DNA of 64,000 bases from Microbacterium hatanonis (GCF_008017415.1 NZ_VRSV01000001.1:1984001-2048000), one strand, 5' to 3'. Shown: positions 29,045 to 37,907, counted from the stretch's first letter. The notes: generated by a model not told the origin, from the letters alone. Numbers and translations: made by a program.

Positions 29045-29077
29045 GGCGAGGGGCGGGCGGCTTCGCCGCCCCTCGCC
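29045..29077 (+). terminator. Rho-independent terminator after accDE
   Basis: Stem of 12 bp (GGCGAGGGGCGG with CCGCCCCTCGCC) around a 9-nt loop, followed by a T/C tract TTCTCTTTCTTCTCTT. The orientation fits transcripts from accDE or from the unexplained stretch just upstream. Confidence 0.75.
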
Positions 29078-29093
29078 TTCTCTTTCTTCTCTT

Positions 29094-29129
29094 CCACCGT
29101 CCTGGACCCCTCCCCTACCGGGACGGTGG
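29094..29129. repeat. Inverted repeat at the 3' end of the two-component operon
   Basis: CCACCGTCCTGG at 29094-29105 pairs with CCGGGACGGTGG at 29118-29129 (11 of 12). It lies between the accDE terminator and the stop of the convergent membrane-protein gene. No T tract follows on the minus strand, so a terminator role is only possible. Confidence 0.45.
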
Positions 29130-29150
29130 AGGAGAAGACTTCGGTGCGCG

Positions 29151-30173
29151 TCAGGGTCTGCGGATCTCGCGCCAGAGGTCGACGCTGTCCTCGTCGGACA
29201 GGCTCTCCCCGTCGCCGGAACGCCCGACGACGGTGATGGCGATCTGCGCGTGCGGCGAGGTGCGGATGATCAGACGGGTGGATGCGGCGTCGCGCAGCGT
29301 GTCGGCGAGCTCGGCGCGGACGATCGCCAGCGCGGCGTCGTCCAGGTCTTCGAGACCGCCCTCGTCGAACATCGTCACCGCGGAGCCGCGGCGACGCGCA
29401 GCCTCCAGTTCGGCCCGCACCGCGTCGTCGAGGAGACGGCGGCCACGGAGTTCGTCGCGCAGGCGCCCCTCGGCCAGTCGCGCATCGACGCGCTCCTCCG
29501 GCCGGAGGTTGCCACCGGTCTCGATCGTGCGGCCCAGCACGGGACCGGCGGCCTGGAGGGCACGCTGCACCTGCACTCGGCGCTCGCGCTGGCGCCCCAC
29601 CTGCGAGGCCTGCCAGGCGGAGGCCGCCTGCTGCAGGCTCGCGAGCTGCTCGGTGTCTCGGGCGGCGCGATCGAGGGCGTACATGAGCAATTGCGCGGCA
29701 GCGACCCACACGATCGAGCCGGGCAGGCCGAGGCTGAGAGCGGCGAGCGGGCCGAGCCACAGGACGGCCGACACCGACATCAGTCCGACGCCGATCCAGG
29801 CCGTCACGGGGCGCCGGCGCACCATGACCACCGTCATCAGCGCACCGATGCCGCCGATGAACCAGGTGGCGAACGGAAGACTGCGCGATTCGACCGGCAC
29901 TGCAAAGAGGATCGCGTTGGGGACGACGACCGCCGCGACCAGAGAGAGCAGGGCGAGCCACAGCGGGAGGGTGGCGCGGGGAACGGCGCCGGTCGCCGCG
30001 GCGCCCGGGCGGTAGCCCCAGAAGATCACCGTCCACGTGACGACGAGATAGAGCGTCAGGGCGAGGTAGGTCAGCCAGGGCTCGTGAACGGCACCGGTGA
30101 AGAGCAGTCCGCGCGCGGCGAGATAGGCCGTGAAGGCCACTCCGATGACGGAGACGATTCCGCGGACGGTCAC
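29151..30173 (-). CDS. Membrane protein of a two-component operon, function unknown
   Basis: 340 aa. Five or so hydrophobic segments in the first 170 residues (for example GIVSVIGVAFTAYLAARGLLF, and LALTLYLVVTWTVIFW), then an Arg/Gln-rich coiled-coil stretch (AARDTEQLASLQQAASAWQ, RQRERRVQVQRALQ) and a C-terminal cytoplasmic domain ending LIIRTSPHAQIAITVVGRSG. The layout resembles a sensor but no kinase motifs (H box, ATP-binding N/G boxes) are seen. The GTG start overlaps the histidine kinase stop (GTGA), so it is co-produced with the kinase and may modulate it (inference). Confidence 0.7.
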   Translation of the reverse strand: MTVRGIVSVIGVAFTAYLAARGLLFTGAVHEPWLTYLALTLYLVVTWTVIFWGYRPGAAATGAVPRATLPLWLALLSLVAAVVVPNAILFAVPVESRSLPFATWFIGGIGALMTVVMVRRRPVTAWIGVGLMSVSAVLWLGPLAALSLGLPGSIVWVAAAQLLMYALDRAARDTEQLASLQQAASAWQASQVGRQRERRVQVQRALQAAGPVLGRTIETGGNLRPEERVDARLAEGRLRDELRGRRLLDDAVRAELEAARRRGSAVTMFDEGGLEDLDDAALAIVRAELADTLRDAASTRLIIRTSPHAQIAITVVGRSGDGESLSDEDSVDLWREIRRP

Positions 30174-31423
30174 CAGCGATCACCGCTTTCCCAGTGGAGG
30201 GTGACGGTCGTGCCGTTCGCCCCCGATTCGATCTCGGTGCGACCGCCGACAGCGGTCACACGTGCCTGGATCGACCCGCGGATGCCCAGGCGGTCGTCGG
30301 GGATGCGGTCGATGTCGAACCCGCCGCCCGCGTCGCGCACCCGCACGGTGACTCCGCCCGGCTCCGCGCGCCCGCGCAGCTCCACTCCGAGCCCGGCGGC
30401 GTCGGCATGCTGCACGGCGTTGGCGACGGCCTGCATCGCGGCGAGCACCAGCGCGCGCGCCACGCGCCCCGGCACGCGGGGCGTCTCGTCGTCGAGCCGC
30501 CGGAGGACCGCGGTCTCGACGCCCATCTCCCGCGCGGCCGACTCGATCTCGTCGGCGAGGTGCGCAGCATCCACCGGCTCGTCGCTGCCCTCCCACGCGT
30601 CCTTCTCCGCGTTGGCGAGACGCGTCAGTGCCTCTCGCGCCATGCTGACGGCGAGCGTGCGCTCACGCGGCGTGCCGGCGCGTTCGGCGGCGAGAAGGGC
30701 GCCGAGCACGCTGTCGTGCATGAGCGCCGCGACGGCGACGCGCTCGCGCTCGGTGGCGGCCGCCGCTGCCGCCGCCGCGTAGCTCGCGACAGCACGCGCC
30801 CGCGTCTCGTCGACGTTCGCGGCGACCGAGCGGTACGTCCAGCCCAGCACCACGAGAACACTGCCGAGGATGATCGCGAACGACACGTCGAGGCCGACGG
30901 GCACGAAGAACGCCTCGTCGAAGTCGCCCTGCACGAGGCGGGTGAGACCGAACAGCAACGGCGCCGCGATCGTGACGGCGATCTGGAGGGCGAGCGGGAG
31001 GGCGACGACGGTCGCGGCGGTGGCCACCGTCAGCAGATAGAAGGTCCAGGGCTCTTCGGTCGGCGAGGGCTGCGACCCCACCGTCGCGATCGGCCAGAGC
31101 GCCAGGGCGCCCAGGTAGACGACGACGAAGACGCCCGCGAAGACCCGGGCGAATCGGCCCATCAGGCACGCCACGATCATCGCGGCGAGGGGCAGGAAGA
31201 CGGCCGCGACCAGCGGCGTGTGCCAGCCCTCGCGCTCGTCGCCCGGGCCCAGGGCCGCAACGAAGGCCTGCAGCGCGAAAACGAAGCTGCCCGCGCCGAT
31301 CAGCAGTTCGCTGACGCGCTCGATGCGGGTGCGGGTGAAGGATCCGTATCCCTCCGCGGTCTCACGAGTGTGAGGGATGCGCCCCCACGCCTCGTTGAGC
31401 ACCGACCTGCCCGCTTCAGCCAT
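30170..31423 (-). CDS. NarL-type sensor histidine kinase
   Basis: 417 aa. Several hydrophobic segments in residues 40-205, then the dimerisation segment TERERVAVAALMHDSVLGALL with the phosphoacceptor His at about residue 236 (HD, HisKA_3-type). The ATP-binding part includes VLAAMQAVANAVQHADAAG (N box), VRVRDAGGGFDIDRIPDDRLGIRGSI (G boxes) and GGRTEIESGANGTTVTLHW. It overlaps its response regulator by 8 nt and the next membrane protein by 4 nt. The stimulus is unknown; the operon begins with an RNA methyltransferase. Confidence 0.88.
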   Translation of the reverse strand: MAEAGRSVLNEAWGRIPHTRETAEGYGSFTRTRIERVSELLIGAGSFVFALQAFVAALGPGDEREGWHTPLVAAVFLPLAAMIVACLMGRFARVFAGVFVVVYLGALALWPIATVGSQPSPTEEPWTFYLLTVATAATVVALPLALQIAVTIAAPLLFGLTRLVQGDFDEAFFVPVGLDVSFAIILGSVLVVLGWTYRSVAANVDETRARAVASYAAAAAAAATERERVAVAALMHDSVLGALLAAERAGTPRERTLAVSMAREALTRLANAEKDAWEGSDEPVDAAHLADEIESAAREMGVETAVLRRLDDETPRVPGRVARALVLAAMQAVANAVQHADAAGLGVELRGRAEPGGVTVRVRDAGGGFDIDRIPDDRLGIRGSIQARVTAVGGRTEIESGANGTTVTLHWESGDRW

Positions 31424-32078
31424 GGCGTTCTCCGTCGGACGGACCGATGATGCCGTCCTCCATGGCGCGCAACCGCAGGTCGATCTTCGTCGGAGCCGGT
31501 CTCCCGACCTCGACGTACTTGACTCTGACCCGCGTGATGTTCTCCTTCGCCGTGGAGTACGCCACCCCCAGCCGATCGGCCACGACCTTGAGCGGAAGCC
31601 CGGCCGCGTACAGCCGCAACACCTCGCGCTCGCGCACGGACAACTGAGCGTCGGCGAACTCGCGGTCGCCCTCGACGGCGCTCGCCCACTCGACGTTGTT
31701 CAGCAGCTCGCCACGGGCCACCGTGAGGATGGCGCCGATCACCTCGTGGATCGGCGACGCCTTGCTCACGATCCCGGCGGCACCCCACGACAACGCCTCG
31801 CGCACGGCCGCGGGCCGGTCGGCGACGCTGTGGATCAGCACGCTCGATCCGTCACCCACGAGACGCTGCACGTTCTCGGCGACCGTCGTGCCGTCGCCCA
31901 GCGTGAGGTCGAGCACGACGACGTCGGCCGGCGACTCGTCGGCGGCCAGCCGCCACTGCAGGTACTCGGTCACGTTGCTTCCCGAGAAGACGACCGCGGT
32001 CGATTCTTCGCCGGCGCAGGCGGCCTCAAGTCCGAGTCGCACCGACTCGTGATCGTCGATCAGCGCGACTCGCGTCAT
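31416..32078 (-). CDS. LuxR/NarL-family response regulator
   Basis: 220 aa. Receiver domain: VALIDDHESVRLGLEAA with the acidic pair, phospho-acceptor Asp at about residue 57 in VVVLDLTLG, then IHSVADRPAAV and GIVSKASP (conserved Ser/Lys). The C-terminal LuxR helix-turn-helix is QLSVREREVLRLYAAGLPLKVVADRLGVAYSTAKENI. It overlaps the kinase by 8 nt, the expected cognate pair. The ATG overlaps the RNA methyltransferase stop (ATGA). Targets unknown. Confidence 0.92.
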   Translation of the reverse strand: MTRVALIDDHESVRLGLEAACAGEESTAVVFSGSNVTEYLQWRLAADESPADVVVLDLTLGDGTTVAENVQRLVGDGSSVLIHSVADRPAAVREALSWGAAGIVSKASPIHEVIGAILTVARGELLNNVEWASAVEGDREFADAQLSVREREVLRLYAAGLPLKVVADRLGVAYSTAKENITRVRVKYVEVGRPAPTKIDLRLRAMEDGIIGPSDGERHG

Positions 32079-33349
32079 GTCGACATCGTATCCGTGTCGC
32101 GCTCCAGCACCGCGAGCGCCTCGACATGATGGGAGTTCGGGAACAGGTCGACGGCGCGCACCCCGCGGCGGGCGGAGTACCCGAGGTCGGCGAACGTGCG
32201 GAGGTCACGGGCGAGCGCGACCGGGTCGCAGGCGACGTAGGCGACGACCGCGGGCGACAGCGCCGCGATGCCCCGCACGACCTCGCGGCCGGCCCCGGCG
32301 CGCGGCGGGTCGAGGAGCACCACGCCCTGCGAGAGCCGCTCGCGCTCGCGGGGGGATGCTTCGGCCGCGAGCTTCGCGACGAAACGGTCGACGCGCGCGG
32401 TCTCGGCGCGGGCTCCGACCCACTCCGCGAGATTCTCACCGGCATGCTCGGTGGCGCGGGCGTCCGACTCCACCGACGTCACCCGGGTCGTCGGGCCTCC
32501 GAGGTCGCCGAGCGTCGCGGCGAAGAGCCCGACCCCGCCGTAGAGGTCGAGGTGCCAGGCGTCGGGATCGATCCGACCGAGCTCCTCGCTCACCATGCGG
32601 GTGAGCGTGTGCGCGGCCAGGCGGTGCACCTGCCAGAACCCCCGGTCGTCGACGCGGAACTCGCGCTCCCCGACACGCTCGACGACGACCTCCGGCATGC
32701 CCGGTGCGCGGCGCTCGGAGTCGGGTCGGGCGAGCACGCGGACGCGTCCGTCCGCCGGCTGCACCAGGTCGATGCGACCCGGGGCTCCCGAGCGCAGGCC
32801 CAGGGCGGCGCGTTCGACGGCGGCGGTCGCGAGCGGGAGGTCGTCGACCTCGACCACCGTGTTGCTGCGCGGGGCGTACGGGCCGACGCGGCCCTCGTCG
32901 TCGACGTGCAGGCTGACGCGGGTGCGCCACCCGGTGCCGTCGGCGGTCTCGGCCGGGAGGGTGCCGGACGACGGCTCCTCCATCGCGACCGGGAAGTCGG
33001 TGAACCGCCCGATGCGCTGCAGTGCGTCGGCGAAGACGTCGAGCTTCAGCTGCCGCTGACGGGCGAGCGCGACGTGTCCGAAGTCGGCGCCGCCGGCGCG
33101 GCGCTCCGGGGCGACGGAGATGTCGGCCGCGCCCCAGACGTGCGGGCGACGGTCGGGCGACGCATCCAGGATCTCGAGGGCCTCGGCCCGCCAGAACGAC
33201 GACTTCGATGTGTCGGTCAGCCGCGCGCGCACCCGCTCGCCGGGGATGGCGTCGGGGACGAACACGACCCGACCTTCGTGTCTGGCCACGAACACGCCGC
33301 CGTGAGCGACACCCGTGACGTCGAGGTCGACGAGATCTCCTGATTGCAT
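32075..33349 (-). CDS. TrmA/RumA-like RNA (uracil-C5) methyltransferase
   Basis: 424 aa. An N-terminal TRAM domain (GDLVDLDVTGVAHGGVFVARHEG, then VPGERVRARLTD-like) precedes a class I SAM methyltransferase: WHLDLYGGVGLFAATLGDLG, VESDARATEHAGENL, LLDPPRAGAGREVVRG and the catalytic VAYVACDPVALARDL. The only cysteine is the catalytic one, so the 4Fe-4S cluster of classical RumA is absent. The target uracil (rRNA or tRNA) is unresolved. It heads a four-gene operon with the two-component system. Confidence 0.87.
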   Translation of the reverse strand: MQSGDLVDLDVTGVAHGGVFVARHEGRVVFVPDAIPGERVRARLTDTSKSSFWRAEALEILDASPDRRPHVWGAADISVAPERRAGGADFGHVALARQRQLKLDVFADALQRIGRFTDFPVAMEEPSSGTLPAETADGTGWRTRVSLHVDDEGRVGPYAPRSNTVVEVDDLPLATAAVERAALGLRSGAPGRIDLVQPADGRVRVLARPDSERRAPGMPEVVVERVGEREFRVDDRGFWQVHRLAAHTLTRMVSEELGRIDPDAWHLDLYGGVGLFAATLGDLGGPTTRVTSVESDARATEHAGENLAEWVGARAETARVDRFVAKLAAEASPRERERLSQGVVLLDPPRAGAGREVVRGIAALSPAVVAYVACDPVALARDLRTFADLGYSARRGVRAVDLFPNSHHVEALAVLERDTDTMST

Positions 33350-33411
33350 CCCCCGAGCTTTTCACGTCGCGACCGCCGCGGCGACCGCGACGCGACGCGG
33401 GATCGGCCCGG

Positions 33412-33417
33412 TACCGT
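33412..33417 (+). promoter_or_regulatory. Leaderless -10 box of maf
   Basis: TACCGT, with a 6-nt spacer to the ATG at 33424. A GAGG also lies just before the ATG, so a leadered start is not excluded. Confidence 0.4.
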
Positions 33418-33423
33418 CGAGGC

Positions 33424-34059
33424 ATGCGCGTCTGCCTCGCCTCCACGTCCCCGGCCCGACTGATGCTCCTTCGTCAAGCGGGGATCGAACCCCTGACCAT
33501 GGCTCCGGATGTCGATGAAGAGGTGGCCGTCGCCCAGGTCGAAGCAGCCGAGGGACGCCGCCTGCCCGCGCCCGAGCACGTTCTTCTGCTCGCACGCCGC
33601 AAGGCCGCCGACGTCGCCGAGAGGCTCGACCCCGCATTCGACGGCATCGTCATCGGCGGTGACTCGATGTTCGCGCTCGGCGACGAGATCCTGGGGAAGC
33701 CCTACACCGCCGACAACGCGATCTCCCGCTGGAATCGGATGCGGGGCGCCACCGGCGTGCTGCACTCGGGCCACAGCGTGCTCCGCGTCGTGCCCGGCGA
33801 AGAGCCTCGCGAAGCATTCGCGGTCGCCGAAGCATCCGTGACCTTCTCCGCCGACATCACCGACGACGAGGTGGCCGCCTACGTCGCGACCGGCGAACCG
33901 CTGCATGTCGCCGGGGCCTTCACCGTCGACAGCCTGGGCGGTGCGTTCATCGATCGGATCGACGGCGACCCCTCCACCGTGGTCGGGATGTCGCTGTCGA
34001 CACTGCGCGTGCTGGTGCGCCGTCTCGACGTGGAATGGACCGCTCTCTGGAATCGGTGA
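33424..34059 (+). CDS. maf: Maf-like nucleotide pyrophosphatase
   Basis: Hydrolyses non-canonical or modified nucleoside triphosphates (family role). 211 aa. The N-terminal signature RVCLASTSPARLMLLRQAGI, the conserved GIVIGGDSMFALGDEILGKP, and SRWNRMRGATGVLHSGHSVL fit Maf. TDDEVAAYVATGEPLHVAGAF and GSFIDRIDGDPSTVVGMSLSTLRVLL-type ending are also present. It is close to accA, a common actinobacterial arrangement next to acyl-CoA carboxylase genes. Confidence 0.92.
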   Translation: MRVCLASTSPARLMLLRQAGIEPLTMAPDVDEEVAVAQVEAAEGRRLPAPEHVLLLARRKAADVAERLDPAFDGIVIGGDSMFALGDEILGKPYTADNAISRWNRMRGATGVLHSGHSVLRVVPGEEPREAFAVAEASVTFSADITDDEVAAYVATGEPLHVAGAFTVDSLGGAFIDRIDGDPSTVVGMSLSTLRVLVRRLDVEWTALWNR

Positions 34060-34126
34060 GAGACACCCGACACGTTTGACTCATTTTCTTGTGGAGTGGC
34101 GCTAAAGGCGCGCCCCGCTCCGTCGA

Positions 34127-34132
34127 TAGGCT
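34127..34132 (+). promoter_or_regulatory. Leaderless -10 box of accA
   Basis: TAGGCT with a 7-nt spacer to the ATG at 34140. Confidence 0.5.
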
Positions 34133-34139
34133 GACTCTT

Positions 34140-35900
34140 ATGCCGAAGATCGCCAAGGTGCTCATCGCGAACCGCGGCGAGATCGCCGTTCGTGTCATCC
34201 GCGCGGCGCGCGACTCGGGCAAAGCGTCCGTCGCCGTCTACGCCGACCAAGACCGAGACGCCCTCCACGCGCGTCTCGCCGACGAGGCCTATGCCCTCGA
34301 GGGCGCGACCAGCGCCGAGACCTACCTCTCGATCGAGAAGATCCTCTCCATCGCCCGACGCTCCGGTGCCGACGCCGTGCATCCCGGCTACGGCTTCCTC
34401 GCCGAGAACGCCGACTTCGCCCGCGCCGTGATCGGCGCAGGACTCGTGTGGATCGGCCCCTCGCCCGACGCCATCGAAGCGCTCGGCGACAAGGTCACCG
34501 CGCGCCACGTCGCGGAGAAGGTCGGCGCGCCGCTGGCTCCGGGCACTCCCGGCCCCGTGGCCGACGCCTCCGAGGTCGTCGCCTTCGCCGACGTGCACGG
34601 ACTCCCGATCGCCATCAAGGCCGCATACGGCGGCGGCGGGCGCGGCCTGAAGGTCGCGCGCACCGCCGAAGAGATCCCCGAGATGTTCGACTCGGCCACC
34701 CGCGAGGCGATCACCGCGTTCGGTCGCGGCGAGTGCTTCGTCGAGAAGTACCTCGACAAGCCGCGCCACGTCGAGACGCAGTGCCTGGCGGATGCCGCGG
34801 GCAACGTCGTCGTCGTCTCCACGCGCGACTGCTCGCTGCAGCGGCGTCACCAGAAGCTCGTCGAGGAGGCGCCCGCGCCGTTCCTCACCCCGGAGCAGAA
34901 CGACATCCTCTACACCGCGTCGAAGGCGATCCTCCGCGAGGTCGGATACGTGGGGGCGGGGACGTGCGAGTTCCTCATCGGTGCCGACGGCACGATCTCG
35001 TTCCTCGAGGTCAACACCCGCCTGCAGGTCGAGCACCCGGTCTCCGAGGAGATCACGGGCATCGACCTCGTGCGCGAGCAGTTCCGCCTCGCCGAGGGCG
35101 GAGTGCTCGACTACGACGACCCGGTGCCGACCGGCCACTCGATCGAGTTCCGCATCAACGGCGAAGACCCGGGCCGGGGCTTCCTCCCCCAGCCGGGCCC
35201 CATCCACGTCTTCAAGACGTTCGGCGGCCCGGGCATCCGCCTCGATTCGGGCGTCACCGCCGGCGACAGCGTCAGCGGCGCGTTCGACTCGCTGCTCGGC
35301 AAGATCATCGTCACCGGTCGTGACCGCGACGAGGCCCTCGAGCGCGCGCGCCGCGCACTCGACGAGTTCGAGGTCGCGGGCCTGCCGACGGTGCTGCCCT
35401 TCCACCGCAAGGTCGTGCGAGAGCCCGCGTTCACGGCCGAGGACGGCCGGTTCGGGGTCTTCACCCGCTGGATCGAGACCGAGTTCGTCAACGACATCCC
35501 GGCGTGGGACGGCGAGCTCGACGCTCCCGCCGCAGCCCCCGCGCGGCACACGGTGGTCGTCGAGGTCGGCGGCAAGCGCCTCGAGGTGAACCTCCCCGAC
35601 CGCGTCGCCGCAGCTCCGGCCGGCCGCCCGGTGGCGACCGCTCCGTCGCGGCGCGCGCACGCAGCATCCGGCATCTCGGGCGCGACCGGCGACACGGTCA
35701 AGTCGCCCATGCAGGCCACGATCGTGAAGATCGCCGTCGAGGAGGGGCAGCAGGTCGTCAAGGGCGACCTCGTCGTCGTGCTCGAGGCGATGAAGATGGA
35801 GCAGCCCATCCAGGCCCACAAGGACGGCGTCGTCGGCTCGATCGACGCCACCCCCGGCACCACCGTCTCCGCCGGCCACGCTCTCCTGACGATCGCGTAG
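34140..35900 (+). CDS. accA: Acyl-CoA carboxylase alpha subunit (biotin carboxylase plus biotin carrier)
   Basis: 586 aa. [23 protein letters not shown] opens the biotin carboxylase domain; [21 protein letters not shown] is the ATP-grasp loop, and [22 protein letters not shown] the catalytic segment. A linker region from about residue 455 leads to the biotinyl domain with [12 protein letters not shown]; the target Lys is at about residue 552. It pairs with AccD and AccE (27-28.9 kb) and is the likely substrate of BirA. A leaderless start at 34140 is supported by TAGGCT 7 nt upstream. Confidence 0.95.
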   Translation: MPKIAKVLIANRGEIAVRVIRAARDSGKASVAVYADQDRDALHARLADEAYALEGATSAETYLSIEKILSIARRSGADAVHPGYGFLAENADFARAVIGAGLVWIGPSPDAIEALGDKVTARHVAEKVGAPLAPGTPGPVADASEVVAFADVHGLPIAIKAAYGGGGRGLKVARTAEEIPEMFDSATREAITAFGRGECFVEKYLDKPRHVETQCLADAAGNVVVVSTRDCSLQRRHQKLVEEAPAPFLTPEQNDILYTASKAILREVGYVGAGTCEFLIGADGTISFLEVNTRLQVEHPVSEEITGIDLVREQFRLAEGGVLDYDDPVPTGHSIEFRINGEDPGRGFLPQPGPIHVFKTFGGPGIRLDSGVTAGDSVSGAFDSLLGKIIVTGRDRDEALERARRALDEFEVAGLPTVLPFHRKVVREPAFTAEDGRFGVFTRWIETEFVNDIPAWDGELDAPAAAPARHTVVVEVGGKRLEVNLPDRVAAAPAGRPVATAPSRRAHAASGISGATGDTVKSPMQATIVKIAVEEGQQVVKGDLVVVLEAMKMEQPIQAHKDGVVGSIDATPGTTVSAGHALLTIA

Positions 35901-35953
35901 CCCGTCCGGCGCGGTTCGGCCTGCGTGGTCGGGCGCATGAGATCAGCCCGCGA

Positions 35954-36054
35954 GATCAGGAATGTGGCGCATTCCTGCAACTGACCACACCGATCTGTGC
36001 AGTCATTCGCCGGAAACTGGCGCACTTACGGGCACGGCCCGGGGCGGGCGGATG
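35954..36054. repeat. 101-bp direct repeat copy R1
   Basis: Nearly identical (97 of 101) to R2 at 36250-36350. It includes an imperfect palindrome centred on CACACCGATCTGTG with the flanks GGCGCA on both sides of a stem, and homology continues about 20 nt further upstream. Confidence 0.92.
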
Positions 36055-36191
36055 TTGCGGGACGGGCGGATGCTGCGCAACCGGCGGATGCTGCGGGTCG
36101 GGCGGATGCTGCGCAACCGGCGGATGCTGCGGGTCGGGCGGATGCTGCGCAACCGGCGGATGCTGCGGGTCGGGCGGATGCTGCGGCCTAC
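36048..36191. repeat. 18-bp tandem array, about 8 units
   Basis: Units begin at 36048, 36066, 36084, 36102, 36120, 36138, 36156 and 36174. GCGGATGCTGCGCAACCG and GCGGATGCTGCGGGTCGG alternate, giving a 36-bp higher-order period. The constant core GCGGATGCTGCG is also frequent elsewhere in the window. Confidence 0.92.
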
Positions 36192-36249
36192 GCCGGTCGA
36201 CCTACGCCGGTAGGCCTGCGCGATCAGGCCCACGAGATCGGGCCCGCGT

Positions 36250-36350
36250 GATCAGGAATGTGGCGCATTCCTGCAACTGACCACACCGATCTGTGCAGTC
36301 ATTCGCCGGGAACTGGCGCAGTCACGGGCACGGCCCGGAGCGGGCGGATG
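36250..36350. repeat. 101-bp direct repeat copy R2
   Basis: Second copy, 4 mismatches to R1, offset by 296 nt. It is followed at once by a shorter 18-bp array, as R1 is. Confidence 0.92.
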
Positions 36351-36397
36351 CTGCGGGTCGGGCGGATGCTGCGAGCCGGGCGGATGCGGCGAGCCGA
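36344..36397. repeat. 18-bp tandem array, 3 units
   Basis: Units start at 36344, 36362 and 36380; the third is degenerate (GCGGATGCGGCGAGCCGA). It ends 8 nt before the lpdA stop codon, so the array abuts the 3' end of lpdA. Confidence 0.88.
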
Positions 36398-36405
36398 CCG
36401 CCGAG

Positions 36406-37866
36406 TCAGGTGTCGAGGTCGTTGCGGTCGACGACGTGCATCGCACGGGTCGCGTCGGTGATGCTCGCCGACAGCGACGGGTAAACGGCGAAGACGCGGG
36501 AGACCTGGTCGATCGTGAGGCGCCGTTCGACCGCGATCGCGATGGGGTAGATGAGCTCCGACGCGCGAGGGCCGACGATGACGCCGCCGATGACGGTGCC
36601 GCTCCCCTGCCGCGCGATGATCTTGACGAAGCCGTCTTTGATGCCCTGCATCTTCGCGCGCGGGTTCGCCGAGAGGGGGAGCTTGCGCACGACCCCGTCG
36701 ATGCGTCCGTCGGCGATGTCCTGCTCCGACCAGCCGACGGTGGCGATCTCGGGCGCGGTGAAGATGTTCGCCGAGATGCGGCGGCGCTCGAGCGGGATGA
36801 CCACGTCGCCGAGCGCGTGGAAGATCGCCGTGCGGCCCTGCATGGAGGCGACCGATGCCAGCGGCACGAACGTGGTGCAGTCGCCGGCGGCGTAGATGTT
36901 GGGCACGGAGGTGCGCGCGACGCGGTTCACGCGGATGTTGCCCGACGAGGTCAGCTGCACGCCGGCCTCCTCGAGTCCGATGCCGGCGGTGTTGGGGATC
37001 GAGCCGACCGCCATGAGGCAGTGGCTGCCCTCGACCGTCCGCCCGTCGGCGAGGGTCACGACGACGCCGTCGCCGGTGTTGACCACGCTCTCGGCGCGAG
37101 CCTTTGACAGCAGCGTCATGCCGCCGCGCTCGAAGACCTTCTCGAGCACCGCCGCGGCGTCGGAGTCCTCGCCGGGGAGCACCTGATCGCGGCTGGAGAC
37201 GAGCGTGACCTTCGACCCGAGGTTCATGTAGGCCGAGGCGAACTCGGCGCCCGTGACGCCGGAGCCGACGACGATGAGGTGCTTCGGCAGCGAGCGCATG
37301 CCGTAGAGCTGGGTCCAGGTGAGGATGCGGTCGCCGTCGGGCTTGGCGGAGGGGAGTTCACGCGGCGACGAACCGACTGAGACGAGCAGGGTGTCCGCCT
37401 CCACGCGGTCGAAGTCGGTGCCGCCCGGTTCGGTGGCGATCACGACGGCGGAGTCGCCCTCGAGCCGCCCGTGTCCGGAGACGATGCGCACACCCGCCTC
37501 GACGAGCGAGGCGCGCATGTCGTCGGACTGCTGACGGGCGAGGGAGAGCAGCCGCGTGTTCACGGCGGCGAGGTTGATGGCGACCTCGGGCTGCAGCGGC
37601 TTGCCGTCGCCGCCCTTCGCGAACAGCTGCACGCCCAGGGCGCTCGCGCCCTTGATCGCGACCGCGGCATCGGCCGTCGCGATGAGGGTCTTCGACGGCA
37701 CGACGTCGGTCATGACCGCGGCGCCGCCGACGCTCGCGCGCTCGACGAGGGTCACCTCGGCTCCGAGCTGGGCGGCGGCGAGCGCCGCTTCGTAACCGCC
37801 GGGGCCACCGCCGATGATGGCGACGCGCTGGGTTCGCTCGAAGCTGAGGGAGGACATGTACTCCAT
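36406..37866 (-). CDS. LpdA-like NAD(P)H-quinone dehydrogenase
   Basis: 486 aa flavoprotein of the dihydrolipoamide dehydrogenase superfamily. FAD motif VAIIGGGPGGYEAALAAAQLGAE, NAD(P) motif HLIVVGSGVTGAEFASAYMNLG, and NIYAAGDCTTFVPLASVASMQG are present. At the usual redox-active site the sequence reads SVGGAAVMTDVVPSKTLI, so both cysteines of the CxxxxC pair are absent; it cannot be a lipoamide dehydrogenase and fits the actinobacterial quinone-reductase subgroup. Start ATG at 37866; an in-frame ATG at 37857 is an alternative. Divergent from the purine nucleoside phosphorylase gene. Confidence 0.86.
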   Translation of the reverse strand: MEYMSSLSFERTQRVAIIGGGPGGYEAALAAAQLGAEVTLVERASVGGAAVMTDVVPSKTLIATADAAVAIKGASALGVQLFAKGGDGKPLQPEVAINLAAVNTRLLSLARQQSDDMRASLVEAGVRIVSGHGRLEGDSAVVIATEPGGTDFDRVEADTLLVSVGSSPRELPSAKPDGDRILTWTQLYGMRSLPKHLIVVGSGVTGAEFASAYMNLGSKVTLVSSRDQVLPGEDSDAAAVLEKVFERGGMTLLSKARAESVVNTGDGVVVTLADGRTVEGSHCLMAVGSIPNTAGIGLEEAGVQLTSSGNIRVNRVARTSVPNIYAAGDCTTFVPLASVASMQGRTAIFHALGDVVIPLERRRISANIFTAPEIATVGWSEQDIADGRIDGVVRKLPLSANPRAKMQGIKDGFVKIIARQGSGTVIGGVIVGPRASELIYPIAIAVERRLTIDQVSRVFAVYPSLSASITDATRAMHVVDRNDLDT

Positions 37867-37907
37867 TCTGTCGCGCGTCGCGTGTGGCGACGAAACGCGG
37901 CGATTCC

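Larger units (their letters stand above)
35901..36405. other. Gene-free repeat region between accA and lpdA
   Basis: About 500 nt with no convincing gene. It contains two 101-bp direct repeats and two 18-bp tandem arrays (listed separately). Short open frames here begin with the same peptide at both repeats because the DNA repeats, not because of coding selection. Confidence 0.8.

Noticed and set aside
36048-36191. CRISPR array
   Set aside because: The units are contiguous 18-bp tandem copies without unique spacers and no cas genes are nearby.
35962-36461. Two short ORFs both starting MWRIPATDHTDLCSHSP
   Set aside because: Their similarity follows from the 101-bp DNA repeats and the 18-bp array, so the peptides are repeats of GRMLR-type units with no selection for coding evident.
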